Below are positions 1 to 6,608 of a stretch of 17,757 nt of DNA, piece after piece. Numbering within the stretch: the first letter of the stretch is position 1; every line of letters begins with the position of its first letter. The position numbers and the translations under genes were made by a program. This DNA is from Chrysochromulina parva (lineage: Eukaryota > Haptophyta > Prymnesiales > Chrysochromulinaceae), in contig PJAB01001054.1 in the NCBI GenBank assembly GCA_002887195.1, positions 1-17,757 of the forward strand, read 5' to 3'. The notes under the pieces are model-generated. The model ran no database searches, was not told where the DNA came from, and worked only from the letters and a program-made list of their open reading frames with translations.

Positions 1-226
1 GGACTGAAGAGGTCGAGTGCCTGCTTGAATCCACAAAACCCTACCGGTCCCTACCGTGCGTTACTGAAACGACATCGGGCCGTGCGATACTCTACACACA
101 CTAGTGCCGCGTTCGGACGGGATTGCGAAACCGTCGCCCTTCTTTCACACCACTTCGTTAATTCCTCGGCGCATCTGCAGCGTTGGAGATTCCCTTAATT
201 TGCTACACTAGGTACCTTAATTTGCG
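1..226 (+). promoter_or_regulatory. 5' flank and presumed promoter of the light-harvesting gene
   Basis: No gene is supported here. The stretch holds two short direct repeats. CCCTACCG occurs at 39-46 and 49-56. An 11-mer, CCTTAATTTGC, occurs at 193-203 and again at 215-225, ending one base before the ATG. The AT-rich 11-mers stand out against the GC-rich surroundings and lie where a 5' UTR or core promoter would be. An in-frame TAA at 218-220 shows that the coding region cannot extend into this flank. No TATA box or other known element is recognisable. Confidence 0.4.
193..225 (+). repeat. Direct 11-bp repeat next to the start codon
   Basis: CCTTAATTTGC is present twice without mismatch (193-203 and 215-225), 22 bp apart start to start. 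It is immediately upstream of the ATG at 227. It could be a regulatory or translation-related element, or a small duplication; the sequence alone does not say which. Confidence 0.7.
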
Positions 227-823
227 ATGCTTGCACTGTCCTCTGTCTCCCTCTCGTTCGCGCCGGCGATGCACGTCGCCGCCGCCGCGACGCGTGCCGC
301 CGCCGCCCCCCAGATGGGCTACTCGTGGTCGACTCCGGGTGTGGGCGCGATCTGGGACCCGCTGGGCCTCGCGAAGACGCCCGCAAAGTTTGAGCGCCTG
401 CGCTACGTTGAGGTCAAGCACGGCCGCATCGCGATGCTCGCGGTGCTCGGCCACTTGACGGCGGGCAGCGGCGCTCGCTTCCCGGGTGAGCTCGCGAACA
501 GCGTGAAGTTCACTAGCATCGAGGGCACCGGATTCGCGGCCCTCTCGAAGCTCTCGCCGGCCGACATTGGCTTGATCGTGTTCGCCGTCGGCTTCCTCGA
601 GCTGCGCGTGATGAAGGAGACCGTCAAGGGCGAGTTCCCGGGCGACCTCCGCAATGGCCTCTTCAAGGAGGGGTGGGACGCCTACAGCGAGATGGACAAG
701 GACCGCAAGATTAACATCGAGCTGAACAACGGCCGCGCAGCGATGATGGGCATCACGGGAATGATGATGCATGAGATGCTCGGCGTCTCGCCCTATTTCC
801 CGCAGACGCCGGGCCCGTGGTAA
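227..823 (+). CDS. Fucoxanthin-chlorophyll a/c type light-harvesting protein
   Basis: The 198-residue product is a chlorophyll-binding antenna protein of the LHC superfamily, expected in the thylakoid membrane. The first helix (about 57-75) carries the ExxHxR signature (E62, H65, R67) and the third (about 161-182) carries ExxNxR (E165, N168, R170). In this family these residues ligate chlorophyll and form the inter-helix ion pairs. A middle hydrophobic helix lies near 109-131. The N-terminus is short, hydrophobic, then Ala-rich, with an SFAP stretch at 10-13. That resembles the ASAFAP cleavage motif of bipartite plastid-targeting signals in secondary red-plastid algae. Length is typical for FCPs. 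The start is fixed by an in-frame TAA 9 nt upstream of ATG 227. The gene is uninterrupted and ends with TAA. The subfamily (Lhcf, Lhcr or Lhcx) is not resolved. The large reverse-strand ORF over it is a shadow. Confidence 0.93.
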   Translation: MLALSSVSLSFAPAMHVAAAATRAAAAPQMGYSWSTPGVGAIWDPLGLAKTPAKFERLRYVEVKHGRIAMLAVLGHLTAGSGARFPGELANSVKFTSIEGTGFAALSKLSPADIGLIVFAVGFLELRVMKETVKGEFPGDLRNGLFKEGWDAYSEMDKDRKINIELNNGRAAMMGITGMMMHEMLGVSPYFPQTPGPW

Positions 824-1249
824 ATCTACACTCGCGCAGGCCACCTCCGCTGCCGCGACTCATGCATGTGGGCGCATACTGACGCTCGCAGCGCTGTGTA
901 TTGCAACATATCTCCCGCAGTCCTGCTCTGATCTAGTCCAAATCTGTATGGAGGACCTCATTTGTTGTGTAGGTCCCTAAGATCGTTCAACATTTCCACG
1001 CATAGTTTTCGTGTGCGCGTCACATACATGTACAATACATGCAGCGTCAATTGTGCAGCGTAGCAGGACGTTCTTGTAGGACTTCGGAGGATGCGGGGCG
1101 CGGTTGATAGCCACGCACGGAAAGGCTGATCACGGGTCACCGACCCTGATCAGGGTATGCACCGATTTCCCGCTCTAGGTTGACTTTCGCGTTGTATCGG
1201 CATTTTGACGCAATGGAGTCCTCGAGGTGCAGGAACCTAAAAGAAGGTG
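824..1249 (+). other. Intergenic region between two tandem genes, with inverted repeats
   Basis: This 426-bp gap should hold the 3' UTR of the light-harvesting gene and the promoter/5' UTR of the methyltransferase gene. No AATAAA is visible after the stop at 823. The only clear structure is the palindromic cluster at 1126-1156, described separately. No small coding region here is convincing. Confidence 0.5.
1126..1156. promoter_or_regulatory. Overlapping palindromes upstream of the methyltransferase gene
   Basis: Two overlapping dyads are present. ACCCTGATCAGGGT at 1143-1156 is a perfect 14-bp palindrome. Separately, CTGATCA at 1126-1132 pairs with TGATCAG at 1147-1153 and GGGT at 1134-1137 pairs with ACCC at 1143-1146. 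That gives an 11-bp stem with one bulged C (1133) and a 5-nt loop. The cluster lies 94-124 bp upstream of the ATG at 1250. It could be a site for a dimeric transcription factor or a structured 5' UTR. Confidence 0.45.
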
Positions 1250-2260
1250 ATGCGGAAGGCAATGTCGGTGCCGTCTGCCGCTCTGGCCTCTGCGGATGAA
1301 AACATAGCTGTGCTTCCCTCGCTCGAGCGTGATCATGTCCAAAAGGTGTATGATGCCGTCGCAACTGAGTGGCACGGCACCCGGTACAAGGCGTGGCCAA
1401 AAGTTGTTGAATTCATTGAGGGTCTACCAACACACTCCCTCATCGCGGACTTGGGTTGTGGCAACGGTAAGCTCACCCCTGCGTGCAAGAGTGCAGGCCA
1501 CCAAGCGATCGGGTGCGACTTTAGCATCGAGCTGGTCCGAATAGCTGCGCTGCAATTGGGCCTGCAAGCGCAGGCAGCGGACGTCATGGCGTTGCCGTAC
1601 CGGTCCGAAATCTTCGATGCTGCTGTGTCGATTGCCGTCCTGCACCATGTGTCCACGCAGGAGCGCCGAAAATTACTTGTCACGGAAACATTGCGAGTAT
1701 TGCGGCCCGGTGGCCTTGCACTCTTCTATGCTTGGGCGGCCGACCAATCCGATGGCCGCTCAGGCCACGACTTTGCAGCGGGTGCAGATGTCTTCGTGCC
1801 CTTCCACAGCCGTCTCAAGGTGCCACCCGCATCTTCCAAATCAGAACCAGCCGCCCGCACCCTAAACGCATCGACTGCAGCAGCCACGACCTCGTGCGCC
1901 ACCGCTGCATCGGCAGCGGCGCCGAAGGCTACCCCACCTCCACCACTACCTCTACCGCCAGCGAGTGCGACCGGCTCGGTCGCATGCTCCGGACGCGCCA
2001 CTGAGGATCGTGCCGCGTCCACAGACTACATCGAGCAGGAGCGTGTCGCTTTGGAGGCGTACGGCGGCGTCTTCGACGCGGTCAAGCGTGCCGTCGTCTT
2101 CCAACGCTATTGCCACGTCTACCAGCAAGACGAGCTGCGCGAGCTCATGAATTCAGTGGGTGGTATACGCATAGTCAGCGAGTACTATGATACGGGCAAC
2201 CACTGCATCCTAGTGGAGAAGAATGGGCGCGCGTTGGACCTGGCGAGTTTGTCCATTTAG
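1250..2260 (+). CDS. Trm9/ALKBH8-type tRNA wobble-uridine (cm5U34) methyltransferase
   Basis: The protein is predicted to transfer a methyl group from S-adenosylmethionine to 5-carboxymethyluridine at tRNA position 34, giving mcm5U; in other eukaryotes the enzyme works with TRM112. It is 336 residues. The conserved start of the family is visible at about 29-53 (a VQKVYD segment, then RYKAWP). It is followed by the SAM-binding motif DLGCGNGK at about 67-74, a post-motif SIAVLHH at about 127-133 followed by STQERR, a motif-III-like LRPGG, and the family-specific VFVPFH at about 181-186. Residues about 190-260 are a low-complexity Ala/Ser/Pro insert, at a place where yeast Trm9 also has a variable loop. 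The conserved tail (RYCHVY, then DEL) resumes near 286. There is no AlkB or RRM part, so it is the stand-alone Trm9 form. An in-frame TAA at 1238-1240 limits the start to ATG 1250 (or 1262). No intron is needed. Confidence 0.9.
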   Translation: MRKAMSVPSAALASADENIAVLPSLERDHVQKVYDAVATEWHGTRYKAWPKVVEFIEGLPTHSLIADLGCGNGKLTPACKSAGHQAIGCDFSIELVRIAALQLGLQAQAADVMALPYRSEIFDAAVSIAVLHHVSTQERRKLLVTETLRVLRPGGLALFYAWAADQSDGRSGHDFAAGADVFVPFHSRLKVPPASSKSEPAARTLNASTAAATTSCATAASAAAPKATPPPPLPLPPASATGSVACSGRATEDRAASTDYIEQERVALEAYGGVFDAVKRAVVFQRYCHVYQQDELRELMNSVGGIRIVSEYYDTGNHCILVEKNGRALDLASLSI

Positions 2261-2274
2261 GCACCCATGCCCTC

Positions 2275-2280
2275 ATTAAA
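2275..2280 (+). terminator. Candidate poly(A) signal ATTAAA for the methyltransferase gene
   Basis: ATTAAA starts 15 bp after the TAG stop codon. It is a common variant of the eukaryotic poly(A) signal, but it is very close to the stop, and many algae do not depend on the animal hexamer. Weak evidence. Confidence 0.25.
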
Positions 2281-2355
2281 ATGCACTCACCGTTAATGCA
2301 CCCTCATCGCCGCTTGCTAAATAACACGGTCGCGGCGAATAGGCCTGATGGGGTG

Positions 2356-2361
2356 TTTATT
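2356..2361 (-). terminator. Candidate poly(A) signal AATAAA for the reverse-strand gene
   Basis: TTTATT on the + strand reads AATAAA on the - strand, about 220 nt after the reverse-strand stop at 2583-2585. It lies on the distal side of the hairpin at 2425-2453, so the hairpin would be inside the 3' UTR if this signal is used. Confidence 0.3.
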
Positions 2362-2424
2362 ATGTCATTTAGAGGTGGAACAGATATGATGTTACGTAGA
2401 ACGCCGCACTTTGACTTTGCACCG

Positions 2425-2453
2425 CCCCATCGCGACCTGCAGTCGCGATGGGG
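2425..2453. terminator. Perfect 12-bp inverted repeat (hairpin) between convergent genes
   Basis: CCCCATCGCGAC (2425-2436) and GTCGCGATGGGG (2442-2453) are exact reverse complements separated by CTGCA. The stem is 12 bp, GC-rich and without mismatch. It lies in the 3' flank of both convergent genes, about 130 nt past the reverse-strand stop codon and about 165 nt past the forward one. A role in 3'-end formation, transcription termination or mRNA stability is plausible; a chance palindrome of this length is unlikely. Confidence 0.6.
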
Positions 2454-2582
2454 TCTCGAGCCTCGCCTCGCGTCGCGGGCATCGTGCCGACACCGCACCC
2501 GTCTATCTTGCATCTACGACGAAGCCAACTTGGGCGTCACCTTGGGCGCTGGCTCCGGCGCTGGCGCTGGCCCTGTCTCCAC

Positions 2583-5500
2583 CTACGGCTGCGGCGCGTG
2601 CGCAGGAGCGAGCTCCGACGCTGGCTTCGAGGCGCGTGGAAACGAGAGGCTCGCTTGGATCGCCGCGCCGGCAGCAGTTGCCGTCCTCGTCACTGATTCT
2701 GCCCAGTTTTCCTCCGGCGCTGGCGTACGCTCCATGGGCGGTGTTGGCTGCGGTGTTGGATGTGGCGGCTCCGTCTCCACGGGAGCAGGGTCATCCCCTG
2801 GCGCACCGGCCTCCGTCGCGCCCTCTTCAGCCGCCGCCGCATTTTTCGCCGCCGGCTCGTTGCCCGGCAGCCAGCGCGCGAGGTCAGGCGCCTCAGCGAG
2901 CGGTACGAACTCATCGGCGCCTTCGAGGCAAACCGGCGTGTCGGCGGGTAGCGCTCCGTGTGCGATCCACACGGCCAATGTGGCTGTTGGGAACGGCCCC
3001 TGTACCTGATAAAGGGGTCAATCAGAGGTCATCAGACGTCAGAATAGGCCAAACGTGGCGGTTGGGAAAGGCCCCTGTACCTGGCCGCTCGGGTCGCCGT
3101 AGAAGTATGAGCAGGCCGCTGCGGCCGGCGCCGCATCCTTTTCCGCGTCTCCTGCCGTTGCTTTCTCCGGCACCTCCGTGGCCTTCACTGCTCCGGTCCG
3201 TGTTGGCTGCGGCGGCTCCGTATCCAAGGGGGAGAGATCCAAGGGGGAGAGAGAAGTGATCGTCTTGACCGTGTTCGATGGCAAGTCGGCTATCGTCTTG
3301 ACAGTGTTCTCGCCGATCTTGACAGTATTCTCGCCAAGGTCCTTGAAAAAGTCACCGGTGTTCCTCCCCGCGGCGTTCAGCCCGTCTCCCGCAATTCTGA
3401 AAAAGTCGTTCATCTGCATTTGGATGGGCCTGCCTTCAGGCTCGGTGGGGGCAGGGGCGGGGGCGGGTACCAAACTGTCCACTTCGCTGCGAGCCAGTTT
3501 GGCCGTTGGCGTAGGCAGCTTGACGCGCCGAAAGGGAGGAACCCAAGCCTTGCTCACCGCCGGGTGCTGGAGCCGCTGCGTGGCCATAGTCCGTTGATAC
3601 TGCAGCTCGAGATCCTGCTGGCTGTCGTGCTGGAAATGGATCGTCACCGGGCGCGGCGCGTTGATGATGAGATCAAGCACCTCGTCGCGCGAGGCACCCT
3701 TCGTCGAGCGGCCATCGATGGCGATCACGCGGTCGCCGATGAATACCTTGCCGCTCCTCTCCGCGGGCAGCAGCTTGCCTTCTTCTATCGAGGAGAAAGC
3801 ACTCACTTCAATGCCTGTGCCGTCCGGTGTTAGATTCAGCTGCATCCCAAGCACTGACTCAGTGAAGGTCACAGAGAACGCGTTGCCATCGGCCACCTGT
3901 TGGACAAACGGCTCTGCATCATAGTCCGTTGAGACGGCCTCGTGGTCGAGTGTGCCCTCGCCGACTCCGTCGTCAACCCCGTCGACAACTCCCGTGGGCG
4001 CTCCCTCAGGCGCGGCGGGAGATTGCGTCTCGCCCGACATGGAGCCCTTGGCATGGCCCTTACCATGACGGTCGATTCCACAGAGCAGCCACGCGAAAGG
4101 GAACGCACACTCCCGCATTTGCTTCTCGCGGGCGGTGGCGTCGGCCGTCGCGCTCGGCATCCCGCCCGGAAGTGGCGTTGGCACCACCTCAACCAGCGTC
4201 CTGCCTACTCGGATCTTGCCCAAGTGCCGCAGCGGCCGGTCGGGCACCCAGCGCACCTCGAGCTGCAACTCGCACCGGCCCTGCGCGGCGGCCGCACCCA
4301 TCGCGACCGCACCGTCCTTGGCCGCCTCGCCGTTCTTGGGCGCCTCCTTGATGGGCACGCTGATCATCTCCGCACGCTCTCCGAAGAAGACGATGGTCAC
4401 CGAGTCGACCTCGCCCGAGCCGACGATGGGCTCATCCTTGCCAAAGTCGCTGCCACTATCATCCTTCTCACAGATGTCTACCTTGAACTTATCCGCCGCG
4501 AGCTCGTGCAGCTCGCCCGTCCACGTGAAGGCCTGCCCTCTGAAGTTGAAACTCAGCAGGTGATCCTCTGATCTGGCCTCGTCGTTCACCGGCTGACCCA
4601 CCTCCGATGAGACCTCCTTGCCAGCGAAGATGAGCTTCACGATGGCGCCCACACTCTTCTTCTTGGACAACTTCTTTGATGTCCCTCGTTGGAACAGCCT
4701 GTCGGGGACGTTGATCGCGCGCATCACCGAAACCGTGAGAACGCCCCGCTCCACCTTGAGCCCCCAAACCTCTTCGACAGCCTCACTGGCTGACGTCGGC
4801 GACGTCAAGGTCGGCGACGACAAGGTGCCACGCGTCGGAGAGACGAGGCGGCCGCGCCGTGACGAACCCGTGAGGAACCGTGAGGAACCCGCTTGTGCCG
4901 GTGCAGCAGCGCTTGAAGTAGGGTTTCTACCGCCGGCCGCGGTCAAAGCCAATAATTGTGCTTGCTTGTTGGCGGCTGCCTGCTGCTTCCTCATCTCTCG
5001 CGCCCGTGTGCTCGCCGCAGCAGTGCTCTCCGAGTACCTCCGCAGCAGCAGAGTGGTCATCTTGTCCCGCGCATGAAAGCGCAGGTCCGTGGCTCCGTGC
5101 AGCTGCCGCAGCATGCTTTGGTACTCTGAGATGGCTTCCTTGAGGTACACGTCACCCGGCGTGCAGATGCACTCCTCGACGGCCTGCAGGCGAGTGGACC
5201 ACAACGAGGGCTCAACGTCAGCAACGCACAGCGAGGGCTAACGTGAGCAGCGAGCGGGGCGTGAGAGGCTATCGGGCGCTATTGGGGCGCACGCTGCCAA
5301 GCTCTGGCCACGCGCCTGCTCCATCTGCGCCCTTGTCAGACCCAGGATGTGCGCAAACTTGGGCGCATTGGCCACCACTCGCTCGATGCCTTGGCACACG
5401 GACACCACGTGAGGCTTGAACTGGTCGAAGCGCAGCTCGATCGCCAGCTGCGCCTTCGCAATTTCGTCGGCGGCTGCGCCGGCCTCCTCGAGGCCACGGC

Positions 5501-6248
5501 CCACCAGTCTAGCCGCGAATGGCTTGGGAAAGACGGTGTCAGCCGCGCTGATCCGCTCGCGCTCGAAGGCAAACCTGGCGGCTTTCATCGCCTCTTCCCG
5601 CTCCGTGTCCGAAAGCCCGCCGTCAATTGCCGCGAGGCTGGCTTGCATGGCCTTCTCGAATGCCGCGAGCGACATCTCCGGCGATCTTGTGTCGCGGTAC
5701 CGCTCGACTGCCACAGCCTTCGCCTTTGCGGTGGAGCTCGCGGGCACCTTCATGAGCGCGAGCACCTCGTCCACGACTTGCAGCACGTCCTCCCTGTGGA
5801 GCGAATCAGGCGCGCAGTGCGTGTGGGCGCTTGGGCACGGAATCCTGATGGTCAATTTGATGAGCGTGCGAGCGCATACAAGCTAAGTGTGCCACCTTTC
5901 TGTGAACGCGTCTTGCTCGCCTCATCGAGCAGCGCGAGCACTGGCTTGGCCTTCTCAGCTTCAACGGGCTTTCCGAGCGTTGCCTGCCCTAGCTTTAGGC
6001 ACATGTTAGCGGCCTGCGCCGGGCATCACGGATGGACCGCAGTCAGCATCGCACCGAAGATTACAGCAGCGTGAACGCACCGATATGCGGGCCTCAAAGC
6101 GCTCGGTCTTCTGGTAGCACTCTTTGAAGAGGAATAGCGCCGTGACGGCGTCGCCTCGCACGTTGGCCTCATGTGCCTTCTGCATCAGAGCTTTCTCGTC
6201 CTCGCTTGGAGGCCTCTCCGAGAACAAATGGTTGTCTTTGGCGAACAT
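2583..6248 (-). CDS. C2-like/PDZ/GYF-domain multi-exon protein with helical N-terminus
   Basis: Not a family I can name. My model joins 6248-6081, 6013-5921, 5789-5316, 5237-3081 and 3005-2583, all in phase 0, for about 1,104 residues. Exons 1-3 are helix-rich; exon 1 has a TPR-like stretch near 6200-6085. Exon 4 starts helical and then has a Ser/Ala/Thr-rich linker. A C2-like beta domain follows at about 4748-4242, opening with GVLTVSV and closing with LQLEVRWVP. Next is a PDZ domain at about 3884-3627, with LGMQL at the carboxylate-loop position and then VFIGDRVIAIDG. After that come Pro-rich segments and short NTVK and SPLD repeats. A GYF-type domain is split by the last intron: YFYGDPSGQ, then VQGPFPTATLAVW and a WL end. 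PDZ binds C-terminal peptides and GYF binds Pro-rich peptides, so a scaffold role is inferred. The first and last introns are well supported; the two middle junctions are uncertain. An in-frame upstream ATG at 6350 adds 34 residues but has poorer codon bias. Divergent with the ferlin gene. Confidence 0.7.
2973..3080. repeat. 75-bp-period duplication spanning a splice junction
   Basis: Copy 1 is 2973-3005 (exonic) and copy 2 is 3047-3080 (intronic); 30 of 33 aligned bases agree apart from one inserted base. All three substitutions are at third codon positions and synonymous (Pro, Thr, Thr). The spacing of exactly 75 bp equals the intron length. The other half of the intron does not resemble the upstream exon beyond a few bases. 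Confidence 0.85.
3006..3080 (-). other. Last intron (75 bp) of the PDZ/GYF gene, a partial copy of the next exon
   Basis: On the - strand the exon ends in GGCCAG, the intron starts GTACAGGGG and ends CTTTATCAG, and the next exon starts GTACAGGGG again. A possible branch site TTCTGAC is present. Splicing is phase 0 and restores the GYF domain (SGQ then VQGPFPTATLAVW). If the intron is retained, the reading continues VQGPFPTATFGLF and stops, truncating the domain. The first 34 nt of the intron (3047-3080) match the first 33 nt of the following exon (2973-3005) with three substitutions and one indel. Confidence 0.85.
3222..3335 (-). repeat. Short in-frame repeats: SPLD pair and NTVK triplet
   Basis: A perfect tandem 15-bp duplication lies at 3222-3236 and 3237-3251 and encodes LSPLD twice on the - strand. 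Just upstream in the protein, three NTVK units (NTVKIGE, NTVKTIAD, NTVKTITS) are encoded between about 3255 and 3335. The stretch looks amphipathic. It links the PDZ domain to the GYF domain and has probably grown by slippage. Confidence 0.7.
5201..5244. repeat. Imperfect tandem duplication at an exon boundary
   Basis: On the + strand ACAACGAGGGCTCAACGT (from 5201) and ACAGCGAGGGCTAACGT (from 5228) are near-copies about 27 bp apart. On the - strand each provides an AG before CCCTCG (TTAG and TTGAG), so both copies offer a possible splice acceptor in phase 0 for exon 4. The upstream copy is needed if the exon is to start right after the in-frame TAG. Confidence 0.6.
5238..5315 (-). other. Tentative third intron (78 bp) of the PDZ/GYF gene
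   Basis: The frame must be bridged between exon 3, which is open to 5238, and exon 4, which has an in-frame TAG just upstream of 5237. No phase-compatible GT donor is visible near the end of exon 3. A donor of the form CAG/GCGCGT (intron from 5315) with acceptor TTAG (intron end 5238) gives a phase-0 GC-AG intron. This is a frame-based proposal, not a strong splice-site match. Confidence 0.35.
5790..5920 (-). other. Tentative second intron (131 bp) of the PDZ/GYF gene
   Basis: Exon 2 reads through LALLDEASK and on to an in-frame TGA, and exon 3 uses another frame, so an intron is required. The obvious GT donor (AAAG/GTGGCA) has the wrong phase for every nearby acceptor. GAG/GCGAGC (intron from 5920) with GGGAG (intron end 5790) restores the frame in phase 0 as a GC-AG intron. 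An acceptor at CACAG (exon from 5793) would need a phase-2 donor. Confidence 0.35.
6014..6080 (-). other. First intron (67 bp) of the PDZ/GYF gene
   Basis: Donor ATATCG/GTGCGT and acceptor CGGCGCAG/GCCGCT are in phase 0, with a good branch-site-like TGCTGAC in between. Splicing joins EARIS to AANMCLKLG, which reads as a continuous helix, whereas the unspliced frame turns Cys/Arg-rich. Clear GT-AG intron. Confidence 0.75.
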
Positions 6249-6608
6249 CAAAGATGTGACGTGGGCGCACGCTGGCAAAGATGAGCGCGCGGCGATCCCA
6301 GCAAACTTCTCGTCAATTCCCAAAAAAGTAAAAGTTCGAGAGCCTGGCATGCATGTTGACTCGACGGTTGGGCTGAGAATGAGAGTTTGAAGGCGGAGTG
6401 CTCCTGGTCGTCGAGAGCATGCGCGGACCGTTGGACACTATTTTAGGAACGTCGTGGGCATTTGGCGATCCCTGCTTTGCCTTGCAGCTCGTCGGCGATG
6501 ACGACGCTCGCGACCAGTTTCATAACCAGCAGCGCGGTCGTTGTAGGGGACAAACTGGGTGCACTCGCACGTCTTGCAATCGGTGACTCGGACGGCCCTA
6601 CCGTCGGC
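6249..6608. promoter_or_regulatory. Divergent intergenic region, possible bidirectional promoter
   Basis: This lies between the preferred start of the reverse-strand PDZ/GYF gene (6248) and the preferred start of the ferlin-like gene (6609). It includes a strong + strand acceptor-like sequence, TGCTTTGCCTTGCAG ending at 6487. That could close a 5' UTR intron of the ferlin gene and would favour an in-frame ATG at 6498. Both coding regions may extend into it (ATG 6350 on -, ATG 6462 or 6498 on +). No core promoter motif is recognised. Confidence 0.4.

Larger units (their letters stand above)
2261..2582. other. Convergent 3' intergenic region
   Basis: This is the space between the stop codon of the methyltransferase gene (+) and that of the PDZ/GYF gene (-). 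It holds imperfect tandem copies of a 17-mer near 2276-2310 and a CGCCGC/GCGGCG dyad near 2310-2340. It also holds candidate poly(A) signals for both strands and a perfect hairpin at 2425-2453. Its left part is less GC-rich than its surroundings. I see no coding region in it; ORFs that run through it are shadows of the reverse-strand last exon. Confidence 0.5.

Noticed and set aside
203..844. 213-residue reverse-strand ORF over the light-harvesting gene
   Set aside because: Arg/His/Ala-rich shadow of the well-supported FCP gene on the other strand.
2310..2340. CGCCGC/GCGGCG inverted repeat with an 18-nt loop
   Set aside because: Six-base arms in a GC-rich genome are expected by chance.
2460..2583. 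Extra coding tail after the stop of the PDZ/GYF gene (a PAPAPEPAPK-like reading on the - strand)
   Set aside because: It would need another intron across the TAG at 2583-2585, and no suitable donor was evident; treated as 3' UTR.
2281..3259. Forward ORFs rich in Gly/Ser/Ala or Arg/Pro (2281-3009 and 2411-3259)
   Set aside because: They are antisense to the last exons of the PDZ/GYF gene, have low-complexity composition and run through the hairpin region.
3420..5076. Several forward ORFs of 87-209 residues
   Set aside because: Antisense shadows of exon 4, which has C2-like, PDZ and GYF domain signatures on the reverse strand.
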